Positions 1-8,674 are shown, counted from the stretch's first letter. The stretch is 64,000 bases of DNA from Cryobacterium breve (GCF_004402375.1 NZ_SOGJ01000034.1:62001-126000); one strand, 5' to 3'. A program made the numbers and translations. Notes: generated by a model from the sequence alone, not told the origin.

Positions 1-40
1 TGGCCACCCTCCCACCCTCGATGTGGAATGAGGCGAAGAT

Positions 41-1003
41 TTGATCCAGGCACAGGCTCTGTCCAAACGCTACGGCAGCAAGACGGCGGTGGATTCCATC
101 GACTTCACCGTGCAACCCGGAAAGGTGACCGGTCTGCTCGGCCCGAACGGCGCAGGCAAATCGACGACCATGCGCATGGTGGTCGGGCTCGACCGACCCA
201 CCAGCGGATCCGTGATCGTGAACGGCAAACCCTACCGCGAGCACAAGGCTCCCCTGCGGGAAGTGGGCGTGCTGCTCGACGCGAAGGCCGTGCACACCGG
301 TCGCTCGGCTTATAAGCACCTGCTTGCCCTTGCGGCGACCCACGGCATCCCGGCCGGCCGGGTGCGCGAGGTCATCGAACTCACCGGGCTGCAGTCCGTG
401 GCGCGCAAACGCGTCGGCGGGTTCTCGCTCGGCATGGGTCAGCGCCTTGGCATCGCCGCCGCGCTGCTCGGCGACCCGGCCACGTTGATCCTTGATGAGC
501 CGGTCAACGGCCTCGACCCCGAAGGCGTGCAGTGGGTGCGCCACCTCATGCGCCACCTGGCGTCCGAAGGTCGCACCGTCCTGCTCTCCTCGCATCTGAT
601 GAGCGAGATGGCCCTCACCGCCGACCACATCATCGTGCTCGGACGCGGCAAGGTCATCGCAGACGCCCCCGTCGACTCCATCATCAACGCCGGCGGTCGC
701 AGCACCACCCGGGTGCGCAGCCCGCGCGCCGCCGAGCTCGCCGCCCTGCTCGCGAACCCGGCCGTTCTGGTCACCGACCTCGAGCCCGATGTGCTCGAGG
801 TTGCCGGGATGAGCCCAGCCGAGATCGGCGACGCGGCCGCCCGTGCGGGCATCGCCCTGCACGAACTCTCCGCGCTGAGCGGATCCCTCGAAGAGGCCTA
901 CATGGCACTCACCCAGAACGAGGTCGAGTACCGAACCGGCGGATCGAACGGCCTGGCCGCCGCCGACCTGGCCACCAGCGAGCCGCAGGAGGCAGCACGA
1001 TGA
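41..1003 (+). CDS. ABC transporter ATP-binding protein (ABC-2 exporter type)
   Basis: Cytoplasmic ATPase that would power an ABC-2 type export pump with the permease encoded next. Walker A GPNGAGKST lies at residues 34-42, the signature region SLGMGQ near 129, Walker B LILDEP near 150, and a switch histidine in the following SSHLMSEM stretch. The 320-aa length, with an extended C-terminal region, fits the CcmA/antibiotic-exporter subfamily. The start is taken as TTG because it is preceded by a GAGG-type ribosome site, an in-frame stop lies just upstream, and the first in-frame ATG would remove Walker A. The stop overlaps the permease start (ATGA), so the two are translationally coupled. Substrate unknown. 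Confidence 0.9.
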   Translation: MIQAQALSKRYGSKTAVDSIDFTVQPGKVTGLLGPNGAGKSTTMRMVVGLDRPTSGSVIVNGKPYREHKAPLREVGVLLDAKAVHTGRSAYKHLLALAATHGIPAGRVREVIELTGLQSVARKRVGGFSLGMGQRLGIAAALLGDPATLILDEPVNGLDPEGVQWVRHLMRHLASEGRTVLLSSHLMSEMALTADHIIVLGRGKVIADAPVDSIINAGGRSTTRVRSPRAAELAALLANPAVLVTDLEPDVLEVAGMSPAEIGDAAARAGIALHELSALSGSLEEAYMALTQNEVEYRTGGSNGLAAADLATSEPQEAAR

Positions 1004-1851
1004 GCACCAACACCATGAATTCCCTCGCGGATGCCTCTGGCCGCGTCGGCGCATCCGTCACCACCGGCTCGGGTTTGAGCTTCGTGGGCGTGCTGCGCTC
1101 TGAGTGGATCAAGCTGTGGAGCCTGCGCTCGACCGTGTGGTCGTTCGCCCTCGTTGTCGTCGTCTCGGTGGGCATGGCACTGTTGATTGCCCTGGCCAGC
1201 CGGATGGACCAGTCCGGGGTGGCGATCCCGCCGGAAGCTCAGGTTGGGTACCTCGTGACAGCGTCGACGGTGGGCATCTTCTTCGCCCAGATGATCGTCG
1301 CCGTGCTCGGGGTCATGTCAGTCACGGGGGAGTACTCCACCGGCATGATCAAGTCCAGCCTGACCGCCGTGCCCCGGCGGCTGCCGATGCTGGCGGCCAA
1401 AGGCGTCGTGGTGTTCGTCGCGACCTATCTCGTAGGCCTCGGCAGCATCCTTGCCGCTTACCTGGTGGCGTCGGCCATCTTCGCCCAGGGCGACATCGGT
1501 GCCAGCCTTGCCGAGCCCGAGATGCTGCGCGGCCTCTTTGCCGGGCCGCTGTTCCTCGCGCTGATCGCCATCTTCGCGCTCGGAATGGGCACCGTCTTCC
1601 GCAGCACTGCGGGCGGTATCGCCACGGTTCTCGGCATCCTGCTGGTGCTCCCGATCGTGCTGGGCCTGATTCCGGCCGATTGGGCGACCGACGCCTCCCC
1701 ATATCTGATCGGCAATGCCGGTCCGGAGATTGTCGCCTCGTCGGGCTTCAGCGCGGTCAAGGAAGGCTGGCAGAATCTGCTGATCGTGATCGGCTGGGTC
1801 GCGGTCAGCAGTGTCTTCGCGGCCCTGCTGCTGAAGCGGCGCGACGCCTAA
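1000..1851 (+). CDS. ABC-2 type transporter permease
   Basis: Membrane partner of the preceding ATPase, 283 residues. After a short Ser/Thr-rich N-terminus it contains VLRSEWIKLWSLRSTVWS, a typical opening of ABC-2 permeases, then about six hydrophobic segments, including VVVVSVGMALLIALA and the C-terminal LLIVIGWVAVSSVFAALLL, ending in KRRDA. The start ATG overlaps the ATPase stop by four bases. Longer upstream extensions in this frame run antisense-like through the ATPase gene and are rejected. The pair resembles drug or lantibiotic exporters, but no dedicated biosynthesis gene is adjacent, so the substrate cannot be named. Confidence 0.88.
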   Translation: MSTNTMNSLADASGRVGASVTTGSGLSFVGVLRSEWIKLWSLRSTVWSFALVVVVSVGMALLIALASRMDQSGVAIPPEAQVGYLVTASTVGIFFAQMIVAVLGVMSVTGEYSTGMIKSSLTAVPRRLPMLAAKGVVVFVATYLVGLGSILAAYLVASAIFAQGDIGASLAEPEMLRGLFAGPLFLALIAIFALGMGTVFRSTAGGIATVLGILLVLPIVLGLIPADWATDASPYLIGNAGPEIVASSGFSAVKEGWQNLLIVIGWVAVSSVFAALLLKRRDA

Positions 1852-1892
1852 GGCGCTAGGCCTCAAGCGTTATGCCTCAGGCACCACGAGCG

Positions 1893-1941
1893 ACGCCAGA
1901 ACCCCGACCTCACCGGCATGCCGAGGTCGGGGTTCTGGCGT
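1893..1941. terminator. bidirectional hairpin between convergent permease and EIIA genes
   Basis: Perfect 19-bp inverted repeat (1893-1911 with 1923-1941, arm begins ACGCCAGAACCCCGACC) with an 11-nt loop. It sits between two convergent stops. No long T-run follows, as is common in high-GC actinobacteria. Confidence 0.75.
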
Positions 1942-1975
1942 TGAGCGAGGTTCTGACGGCAGGCGAGACTGATGC

Positions 1976-2476
1976 TCAGCGAGTGACCGTCAGGAAGGTA
2001 TCGCCGGACTCGAGCTGCGCGCCGGCCGTGACGGCATCCGCCAGCAAGATGCTCTCCGGCTTCTGCTCGAGGATGATCACGGGCACGATCGGGTTGCGCC
2101 CGGTGGCCTCAATGGCCGACACATCCCAGGTGACGATGACGTCACCGGCGGAGACGAGGTCGCCCTGGGTTGCGCGGAGGGTGAAGCCTTCGCCGTGCAG
2201 TTCGACGGTGTCGATGCCCAGGTGCACGAGCACGCCCAGGCCGTCGGGGGAGACGATCACATAGGCGTGCGGGAACACCTTCAGCAGTGTGCCGCTGATC
2301 GGCGCGATGGCGTCGACTATGGCGCGGGGCGGGTCGATTGCGGCGCCAGGGCCAACGATGGCCTGGGCGAAGGTGGGATCGGGAACCTCGGCGAGCGCGA
2401 CGGCGCGGCCGGGAACCGGGGAGAGAACAATCACCGGGGCGACAACGGAGGTGCCCACGGGCGTGGCCGGGCTCAC
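1976..2476 (-). CDS. crr: PTS EIIA component, glucose/N-acetylglucosamine family
   Basis: Cytoplasmic phosphocarrier of the sugar phosphotransferase system: it takes phosphate from HPr and passes it to EIIB. In this 166-aa reading the phospho-accepting histidine is His85 in VHLGIDTVELHGEGF, and the second active-site histidine is His70 in FPHAYVIVSPDG. Both are diagnostic of the EIIA-Glc fold. The GTG start overlaps the EIIB stop (GTGA), so IIB-IIA form a two-gene operon on the minus strand. A much longer upstream extension only reads through EIIB out of frame. As a free-standing EIIA it probably serves the separate EIIC encoded divergently, and possibly other EIIBC proteins. Confidence 0.88.
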   Translation of the reverse strand: MSPATPVGTSVVAPVIVLSPVPGRAVALAEVPDPTFAQAIVGPGAAIDPPRAIVDAIAPISGTLLKVFPHAYVIVSPDGLGVLVHLGIDTVELHGEGFTLRATQGDLVSAGDVIVTWDVSAIEATGRNPIVPVIILEQKPESILLADAVTAGAQLESGDTFLTVTR

Positions 2477-2706
2477 AGCAGGTCCTCGATGTCCTCGGCC
2501 AGGTTGTCGGCCTCGGGGCCCACGACGACCTGAACGATGGTGCCGGAGCGGAAGACTCCATGCGCTCCGGCGGCTTTGAGGGCTGCCTCGTTCACGACCG
2601 TCGGGTCGGTCACCTCGGTGCGCAGCCGGGTGATGCACGCCTCGATTTCCACGATGTTGTCTTTTCCGCCGAGGGCGGCCAGGATCTGCGCGGCTTTGCT
2701 AGTCAT
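2473..2706 (-). CDS. PTS EIIB component, glucose/N-acetylglucosamine family
   Basis: Free-standing 77-aa EIIB domain. The phosphocysteine is Cys24 in the classic IEACITRLR motif, and the rest (a VVVGPEADNLAEDIEDLL tail) has normal EIIB length. EIIB carries phosphate from EIIA to the sugar bound by EIIC at the membrane. The ATG start is preceded by an AGAAGG-type ribosome site, read on the minus strand. In Streptomyces the GlcNAc system also uses separate EIIB and EIIC genes. Here the IIB-IIA pair is divergent from the regulator-IIC-nagBA operon. Confidence 0.9.
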   Translation of the reverse strand: MTSKAAQILAALGGKDNIVEIEACITRLRTEVTDPTVVNEAALKAAGAHGVFRSGTIVQVVVGPEADNLAEDIEDLL

Positions 2707-2826
2707 CTTCTGTTCCTTCTGTGGTGGGCACTGCGACGGGCTCATCGACTGCGGTTCGATCGAGGGCCCGTACTGCTCGCGGGATTGACAAGAGGGGTGC
2801 CGTGCCTTCATGATCGAACTATTGGA

Positions 2827-2863
2827 TCGTACCAGTACGAACCACTCAGTGGAAGTGGTACGA
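2827..2863. promoter_or_regulatory. candidate GntR/UTRA operator in the divergent PTS promoter region
   Basis: The 210-nt gap between EIIB and the GntR gene holds a compound palindrome. TCGTACCA (2827-2834) is mirrored by TGGTACGA (2856-2863). Inside it, TCGTAC-CA-GTACGA is a 6-bp inverted repeat (2827-2840), and CCACT-C-AGTGG (2842-2852) is another. HutC-type GntR regulators bind such symmetrical sites, and the position would allow control of both divergent units. Confidence 0.55.
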
Positions 2864-2916
2864 AGCTGATGCGGTCTGAAGCAGACCAGAACGATCAACG
2901 ACGGGAAGGCAACGCC

Positions 2917-3666
2917 ATGAGGCAGACCCAGGACGAGGGTTCAATGCTCGCAGCCGGGCCCGTGTCCAAGCAAACGCAGCTGCGCTCGATCCTGCAGGAG
3001 ATGGTCGAGAAGACCCTGGCGCCGCACGCAGCGATCCCGCCCGAGCGCAAGCTGATGGCGAAGTACGGTGTGAGCCGGTCGACAGTGCGTGAGGCCATCC
3101 GTCAGCTCGTCGAGGAGGGTCTGCTCTATCGCATCCAGGGCAAGGGCACCTTTGTGGCCGGCGAGCGGGTGCAGAGCGATCTGCACCTGGCCTCCTTCAC
3201 CGAAGACATGCGCCGGCGCGGACTCGTGCCTGCCACGCTGCTGCTGTCCACCTCTCTGATCGAGGCGCCGCTCGATGTTCGGGCGGCCCTCGGCCTCGGT
3301 GCGGGCGCCCGGGTGCAGGTCGTTGAACGCCTCCGGCTGGCCGGCGGCACCCCGATGGCCCTCGAGCGGGGTTTCTACCCGGCGGAGCTGCTGCCGAATC
3401 TGGGCGAACAAGATCTGACCCGTTCCCTCTATGCGACCTTCGCGACCGAATACGGGTTGCGCATCGACAACGCCGAGCAGGCGGTGTGGGCGGATGCCGC
3501 CGGTCCCGAGATCGCGGCGACGCTGGGTGTCACCGCGGGGGCGCCGCTCATCGTCTTCCGGCGCACCTCGTCGGCCGGGTCGGCCGCCGTCGAGTACGTC
3601 ACCTCCTGGTACCGCGGAGATCGCTACCAGATCCACATGACCTTGAATCTCCAGCACCAGCTGTGA
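2917..3666 (+). CDS. GntR-family (HutC/UTRA) regulator of amino-sugar genes, NagR/DasR-like
   Basis: 249-aa transcription factor with an N-terminal winged helix-turn-helix (about residues 20-90: PPERKLMAKYGVSRSTVREAI, then a wing at YRIQGKGTFV) and a C-terminal UTRA effector domain. Relatives (DasR, NagR/YvoA) sense GlcN-6-P or GlcNAc-6-P and release their operators. It lies first in the plus-strand unit with EIIC, nagB and nagA and faces the EIIB-EIIA pair, which implies local control of GlcNAc uptake. The ATG is preceded by GGGAAGG. An alternative ATG lies nine codons downstream. Confidence 0.85.
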   Translation: MRQTQDEGSMLAAGPVSKQTQLRSILQEMVEKTLAPHAAIPPERKLMAKYGVSRSTVREAIRQLVEEGLLYRIQGKGTFVAGERVQSDLHLASFTEDMRRRGLVPATLLLSTSLIEAPLDVRAALGLGAGARVQVVERLRLAGGTPMALERGFYPAELLPNLGEQDLTRSLYATFATEYGLRIDNAEQAVWADAAGPEIAATLGVTAGAPLIVFRRTSSAGSAAVEYVTSWYRGDRYQIHMTLNLQHQL

Positions 3667-3724
3667 CTTTCGGCCTGGCATCGGGCCGGGCTCCACACAC
3701 CACACCCATCACAGGAGGAAATCC

Positions 3725-4969
3725 ATGTCCAGCATCACCGTAGACGCCGGGACGCGACGAAAAATACCGGGCCTCGGCCAGGCTCAGAGAGTGGGGCGCA
3801 GCCTTATGTTGCCCATCGCGGCGCTGCCTGCCGCCGGGCTGCTCCTCCGTATCGGCCAACCTGACCTGCTCGGCGGCATTCCGGGTTTCGAGACGGGCGG
3901 GGCCGTCATCGCCTCCGCCGGTGGGGCCCTGTTCGGCGCCCTCCCGCTCCTCTTCGCGGTTGGAGTCGCGATCGGCTTCGCCAAGAAGTCCGACGGCTCG
4001 ACCGCCCTCGCCGCCGTCGTCGGCTATCTCGTCTTCTCCAAGGTCGGTGAGGCGATGTCGCCTCTCGTGCTGGGATTGCCGGCCAAGGGCGACCCCCAGG
4101 TGCTTGTCGATTACAGCGTGCTCGGCGGCATCCTGATGGGTATCGTCTCTGCGGTCCTCTGGCAGAAATACCATCGCATCTCCCTGCCGAGTTATCTCGC
4201 ATTCTTCGGCGGCCGACGCTTCGTTCCGATCATCACGGCCGTGGTGGCGCTCGCACTCGGTGTTCTCCTCAGCTTCGTCTACCCGGCCTTCGCCGGCGGA
4301 TTGACGGCCTTCGGCGATGTGGTCACCTCCAATGACATCTGGGGCGGTTTCCTCTACGGCACGACCAACCGGTTGCTCATCCCCGTGGGGCTGCACCACA
4401 TTCTCAATTCCGTGGTCTGGTTCGTGATCGGCGATTACAACGGCGCCAGCGGCGACATCGCCCGGTTCTTCGCCGGAGACCCCACCGCGGGCTCCTTCAT
4501 GACCGGGTTCTTTCCGATCATGATGTTCGCCCTGCCTGCCGGCGCCCTTGCCATCTGGCACGAGGCCAAGCCCTCGCAGAAGAAGATCGTCGGCGGCATC
4601 ATGCTCTCTGGTGCCCTCACGGCCATGCTCACCGGCGTCACCGAGCCCCTCGAGTTCTCGTTCATGTTCGTTGCGTTCCCGTTGTTCGTCATCCACGCGT
4701 TCCTGACCGGAACGTCGATGGCCCTGGTGAACGCGCTGGGCATCCGCGACGGCTTCAGTTTCAGCGCGGGTCTGTTCGACTACGTGCTCAACTTCGGGCT
4801 TGCCGAGAAGCCGTTGCTGCTCATCCCGATCGGGCTGGCGTACGGCGCGATCTACTACTTCCTGTTCCGCTTCGTGATTCGCAAGTGGAACCTGAAGACC
4901 CCGGGCCGCGGCGACGACGAGGTGCCCGACGCCAGCGCGCCGGACTCCGCCTCCTCGACGTCGGTCTAG
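3725..4969 (+). CDS. nagE: PTS EIIC permease, N-acetylglucosamine type
   Basis: 414-aa integral membrane sugar translocator of the Glc family. Family landmarks are visible: GLHHILNSVVWFVIGDYNG, then DIARFFAGDPTAGSFMTGFFP (typical of the GlcNAc rather than the glucose subgroup) and TGVTEPLEFSFMFV near residue 305. It lacks fused EIIB and EIIA domains and ends in a Ser/Asp-rich tail, so it needs the separate EIIB/EIIA encoded divergently. A strong AGGAGGA ribosome site lies before the ATG. It is followed by nagB and nagA, which degrade the imported GlcNAc-6-P. Confidence 0.92.
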   Translation: MSSITVDAGTRRKIPGLGQAQRVGRSLMLPIAALPAAGLLLRIGQPDLLGGIPGFETGGAVIASAGGALFGALPLLFAVGVAIGFAKKSDGSTALAAVVGYLVFSKVGEAMSPLVLGLPAKGDPQVLVDYSVLGGILMGIVSAVLWQKYHRISLPSYLAFFGGRRFVPIITAVVALALGVLLSFVYPAFAGGLTAFGDVVTSNDIWGGFLYGTTNRLLIPVGLHHILNSVVWFVIGDYNGASGDIARFFAGDPTAGSFMTGFFPIMMFALPAGALAIWHEAKPSQKKIVGGIMLSGALTAMLTGVTEPLEFSFMFVAFPLFVIHAFLTGTSMALVNALGIRDGFSFSAGLFDYVLNFGLAEKPLLLIPIGLAYGAIYYFLFRFVIRKWNLKTPGRGDDEVPDASAPDSASSTSV

Positions 4970-5000
4970 TCCACCCGATCCAGAATCTGGAGCACGAAAA

Positions 5001-5786
5001 ATGGCTGAAGTAGTTTTTGTTGACAGTGAGGCCGCGGCGGGAACGCTCGCGGCGGCATCCATTCGCGCACTCATCACCCGCACTCCCGACGCGGTGTTGG
5101 GGCTGGCCACCGGCTCGACCCCGCTCTCGGTCTATGCGGCTCTCGCTGCCTCCCTGGCAGAGAACCCGCTGGACGTCTCCCGCGTGCGCGGCTTCGCACT
5201 GGACGAATACGTGGGCCTGCCTGCCGACCACCCGGAAAGCTACCGCTCCGTGATCATCCGCGACGCCGTCGTGCCGATCGGTCTCACCCCGGAGAACATT
5301 CAGGTGCCCAACGGCGACCTGGCCACCATCGAGACCGCGGGCGTCGACTACGAGGCCGCCATTCGCGCCGCCGGCGGGGTCGACGTGCAGATTCTCGGTA
5401 TCGGCCGCACCGGGCACGTCGGGTTCAACGAACCGGGCTCCTCGTTCGCGTCGATCACACGCATCAAGACCCTGGCCGAGAAGACCCGCATCGACAACGC
5501 GCGGTTCTTCTCCTCGGCCGACGAGGTGCCGATCCACTGCATGACGCAGGGTCTGGGCACTATTCTGCGGGCCCGGCACCTGATTCTGCTGGCCTTCGGC
5601 GAGGAGAAAGCGGATGCGATCGCCGCCGCCGTCGAGGGACCGATCACGTCGAGCAAGCCAGGATCCGTCATCCAACTGCACCCGCATGTGACGGTCATCG
5701 TCGACGAGGCTGCCGCCTCCCGGCTCGAGAACCTCGCGTACTACAAGTACGCCTGGGCGAACAAGCACGCCTGGCAGGGAATCTGA
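5001..5786 (+). CDS. nagB: glucosamine-6-phosphate deaminase
   Basis: Cytoplasmic enzyme converting glucosamine-6-phosphate to fructose-6-phosphate and ammonia. The 261-aa protein shows LATGSTP at 35-41, the catalytic LDEY at 67-70 (Asp68), and GRTGHVGFNEPGS around 135-147 with the ring-opening His139 and Glu144. Family length is normal. It lies 31 bp after the EIIC gene, and its TGA overlaps the ATG of nagA by one base, so uptake, deacetylation and deamination are encoded in one run. Confidence 0.95.
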   Translation: MAEVVFVDSEAAAGTLAAASIRALITRTPDAVLGLATGSTPLSVYAALAASLAENPLDVSRVRGFALDEYVGLPADHPESYRSVIIRDAVVPIGLTPENIQVPNGDLATIETAGVDYEAAIRAAGGVDVQILGIGRTGHVGFNEPGSSFASITRIKTLAEKTRIDNARFFSSADEVPIHCMTQGLGTILRARHLILLAFGEEKADAIAAAVEGPITSSKPGSVIQLHPHVTVIVDEAAASRLENLAYYKYAWANKHAWQGI

Positions 5787-6928
5787 TGCTCGTCGCTGCG
5801 GGTACCGTGATCGCACCCGACGCAGTGCACAGTCCGGGGTGGGTGGACATCCGTGCGGGGCAGATCGTGGCCTGCGGGGCGGGGGAGCCGCCCCGCGAGC
5901 CCGACCATGTCTTCGCGCAGAGCGCCCTGGCGCCCGGGTACGTCGACATCCACACCCACGGCGGGGGCGGCAGCAGCTTCAACGACGCCGACACGGACGC
6001 CGCCGTGGCGCGGATCACGGCGACCCACCTGGCCCACGGCACGACCACGATGATGGCCAGCCTGGTCACGGCCCCGCTCGACGAGTTCGAGCGCACGGTG
6101 GCGGCCTTGGCCGGGCAGGTTGAGAGGGGAGTGCTGGCCGGCATCCACCTGGAGGGGCCGTGGCTGAGTCCGGCCCACCGCGGGGCCCACGACGAGAGTC
6201 TGCTGCGCGAGCCTGACACGGAAACCGTCGATCGGTTGATGCGGGCCGGCCGAGGCACCGTTCGCATGGTCACCATCGCGCCGGAGCTTGAGGGCGGACT
6301 CGCCGCCGTGGCGCAGATCGTTGGCTTCGGGGCCGTGGCTGCGATCGGGCACACCGACGCGAACTACGACATGACTCGTCAGGCGATCGCGGCCGGGGCC
6401 ACGGCTGGTACGCACGTGTTCAACGCGATGCGGCAGATCCACCACCGCGAGCCCGGTCCGGCGCTCGCCCTGCTCGAGAACCCGACGGTCTTCGCCGAGC
6501 TCATCGCCGACGGCGTGCACCTGCACCCGGCCATCGTTCGGTTCATCATCGAGAGCCCGTCGCGGCCCGTCTTCGTCACGGATGCCATGGCTGCCGCCGG
6601 AGCGGACGAGGGCGACTACAAGCTCGGCGCCCTCGATGTGAGCGTTTCCGACGGTCAGGCGCGTCTCGCCGACGGCACGATCGCCGGCAGCGTGCTCACT
6701 TTGAGCGAGGCCGTGCGGTACGCCGTGCACACAGCCGGCGTTCCGCTGGCCGTGGCGGTACGGGCGGCGAGCCAAAACCCGGCCGATATGATCGGCCTCC
6801 CGGGCCGTGGCCGGCTCGCCGCCGGTCACCGAGCGGACCTGATCGTGCTCGACGCGGGCCTGCAGGTCACGGACACGATGCAGGCCGGGCGGTGGCGCAC
6901 CGCCGAGGTCGTTTCTCCCTTCCGCTAG
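5786..6928 (+). CDS. nagA: N-acetylglucosamine-6-phosphate deacetylase
   Basis: Metal-dependent amidohydrolase that removes acetate from GlcNAc-6-P, supplying NagB. The 380-aa protein has the metal-binding HTHGG at 56-60, IHLEGPWLSP (the metal-binding glutamate loop), GHTDANYD, GTHVFNAM and the catalytic Asp in VTDAMAAAG. It starts inside the nagB stop codon (TGATG). Family length is complete. It is the last gene of the amino-sugar operon; a palindromic repeat element follows about 100 bp downstream. Confidence 0.95.
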   Translation: MLVAAGTVIAPDAVHSPGWVDIRAGQIVACGAGEPPREPDHVFAQSALAPGYVDIHTHGGGGSSFNDADTDAAVARITATHLAHGTTTMMASLVTAPLDEFERTVAALAGQVERGVLAGIHLEGPWLSPAHRGAHDESLLREPDTETVDRLMRAGRGTVRMVTIAPELEGGLAAVAQIVGFGAVAAIGHTDANYDMTRQAIAAGATAGTHVFNAMRQIHHREPGPALALLENPTVFAELIADGVHLHPAIVRFIIESPSRPVFVTDAMAAAGADEGDYKLGALDVSVSDGQARLADGTIAGSVLTLSEAVRYAVHTAGVPLAVAVRAASQNPADMIGLPGRGRLAAGHRADLIVLDAGLQVTDTMQAGRWRTAEVVSPFR

Positions 6929-7309
6929 GCTCGCCCGTTCTGTCCGTCCTGTCCGTCCCGTCCGTCCGTCCCATCCTGTCCGTCCCGTCCCGTCCTGCGT
7001 CAGCTCCCGATCCCGGCTCCGAACGAATTCGACGGAGATTTTCGGGGAAACGTGCCTATGAGGCCGATTTCCGGGCGTCAGAGCCAAAATCTCCGTCGAA
7101 TTGGTTCGCGAAGGACTGATGAGCAGAGTGCGTGAGCAGAGTGCGGAGGACTGGCGGGGTGCCCTGGATCGTTCGGCTTCTGACGGGGACCGGTGACCTG
7201 GACACTCGGGTGCCCTCCGGCGGCATTTCTCCGTGTTGCATAGGAGCAGCGCTGAAGGGCGCTGTCTGTCTCGCTGAGGGAGACGGTGCACGTCTCAGAG
7301 GAGAGAAAC
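6929..7309. other. intergenic region, nagA to osmC pseudogene
   Basis: 381 bp without a convincing gene. It opens with an imperfect C/T-rich repeat of CTGTCCGTC-like words (6940-7000) and then carries the palindromic element described at 7026-7102. A good ribosome site (AGAGGAGAG) just before 7310 belongs to the broken osmC gene. Confidence 0.6.
7026..7102. repeat. 77-nt palindromic element, copy 1 (family E)
   Basis: Perfect 17-bp inverted repeat, AATTCGACGGAGATTTT at 7026-7042 and its complement at 7086-7102, around a 43-nt spacer. Pairing extends outward by four more bases (GAAC/GTTC) past one mismatch. The second copy at 50507-50583 has identical arms and the same 43-nt spacer length. 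Confidence 0.85.
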
Positions 7310-7800
7310 ATGTCCGTCAAGCCACTCACGGTCACCGTAACGGGAACCTCGGAATCGCCGACCTAGCTCGCGGTTTCGGTGGGAGATTTCTCGTTCATCA
7401 TTGGCGAGCCCGCCACGTTTGGAGGTGAGGATGCCGGGCCCAATCCGGTCGAATTCGCCCTGGCCTCCCTCGCCGGCTGCATGAATGTCGTCATCCACCT
7501 CGTCGCCAAAGAGCAGGGAGGCGAGCTGCGGTCGTTACAGCTCTCGATCACGGGCGAGCTGGATCCCTCGCGACTGCTGGCGCTGCCCACTGAGAGCCGG
7601 TCCGGATTCGGGGGCATCGAGCTCATCGCCGAACTCGATTCGGACTCCAGCACGGAGCAACTCGATGAGATTCTCCGCCTGGCCGATCTTCGCTGCCCCG
7701 TTTCGGGCAATTTGGCAACGCCACTTCCGTGGTCGTACGGCTCGCTGCTTCGGCCGAGTTGGAATCAGCCCTCGTCGTCGGGTCGCAGCACATACGCCGC
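7310..7800 (+). pseudogene. broken OsmC-family protein
   Basis: Reads as an OsmC/YhfA-type protein (peroxide-reducing fold), with FALASLAGCMNVVIH carrying the first conserved cysteine and ADLRCPVSGNLA carrying the second. Two lesions are visible: an in-frame TAG as codon 19 (7364-7366), and a one-base loss near 7714-7716, after which the expected NLANATSVVVRL continues in another frame. A healthy ribosome site before the ATG shows it was once expressed. No natural stop follows; the shifted frame runs into a palindromic repeat at 7828. Either lesion could be a base-call error, but together they point to a pseudogene. The 3' end is approximate. Confidence 0.7.
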
Positions 7801-7827
7801 CCGGTACCGCGCAAGCGGGCGACGGAT

Positions 7828-7897
7828 GTCGCGGCGCACCTAACAGAAGCCGGCGTACGTTCTAACCTGCGCCCACTTCCGCAAGGTGCGCCGCGAC
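7828..7897. repeat. 70-nt palindromic element, copy 1 (family A)
   Basis: Perfect 14-bp inverted repeat, GTCGCGGCGCACCT (7828-7841) and its complement (7884-7897). The whole 70-nt unit aligns without gaps to 13035-13104 with 54 of 70 positions identical by direct count. It abuts the 3' end of the osmC pseudogene. Confidence 0.75.
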
Positions 7898-7975
7898 GCC
7901 AACCATTCGTCCCGAGGCGCGTCTGCCCACACTCCGGATCGGCGGCGCGGCAGGCACACCCCGGTCTGGGCGCAG

Positions 7976-8605
7976 CTACACCCCGAGTGCCATCCGCGCC
8001 CCGAGGGAGAGCATCACGACGGCGATGAAGCCGTCGAGGATGCGCCACGAACTCGGGCGGGCGAAGAACCGCCGCAGGTGGCGGGCACCGAATCCGAGGC
8101 TGAAGAACCACACGAAACTGCCCGTGATCGCCCCGGCGCCCCACCACCAGCGGGCGGACTCGCCCTGCTGGTTGGCGACCGATCCGAGGAAGATCAGCGT
8201 GTCCAGGTAGACGTGCGGGTTCAGCCAGGTGAGCGCGAGCATGGTCGTTACTGCGACCCCGGTGCTGATCGGGATTGGCGAGGCGTTCGCCTCCAGGGCC
8301 CCCGGTTTGAATGCCCGCACGGCGGCGAACACTCCGTAGGCCAGCAGGAACGCGGCCCCCACGATGCGGATGACGATCAGCGCCACCGGGGTCTGTTCCA
8401 CGAGCAAGCCGATGCCGAGGATTCCGGCGAAGATGAGCGCCGCATCCGAGATGGAGCAGATCAGCACCGCTGGCAGAATGGTTCGCGTGCGCCCCTCGAT
8501 CCCGAGCCGCAGAACGTAGGCGTTCTGGGCGCCGATCGCCACGATCAGGGCAAGCCCGGTGCCGAACCCGAGGAGCGCGGGAAGAAGGGTGGTGGCGAGG
8601 TCCAT
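7976..8605 (-). CDS. lysE: LysE/ArgO-family basic amino acid exporter
   Basis: 209-aa inner-membrane exporter of the LysE superfamily. Five to six hydrophobic segments are evident, and the family-defining GIGLALIVAIGAQNAYVLR-like segment appears as ALIVAIGAQNAYVLRLGIEG near residues 15-35, with TWLNPHVYLDT in the middle. It is divergently paired with a LysG/ArgP-type regulator, the classical arrangement for export of lysine/arginine when intracellular levels rise. The start is set at MDLATT; the longer reading includes MLHKFSC, which lies in the divergent promoter region. Confidence 0.88.
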   Translation of the reverse strand: MDLATTLLPALLGFGTGLALIVAIGAQNAYVLRLGIEGRTRTILPAVLICSISDAALIFAGILGIGLLVEQTPVALIVIRIVGAAFLLAYGVFAAVRAFKPGALEANASPIPISTGVAVTTMLALTWLNPHVYLDTLIFLGSVANQQGESARWWWGAGAITGSFVWFFSLGFGARHLRRFFARPSSWRILDGFIAVVMLSLGARMALGV

Positions 8606-8674
8606 GATGGCAAACCTAGGAGACGTGTCGTCTGTAGTACAGCTAAACTTATGAAGCATACCTAAGCGAGGCTA

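Noticed and set aside
1976-2638. Longer minus-strand reading of the EIIA gene (220 aa)
   Set aside because: The first ~54 residues are Arg/Gly-rich antisense-type sequence overlapping EIIB. The GTG overlapping the EIIB stop gives a normal EIIA length.
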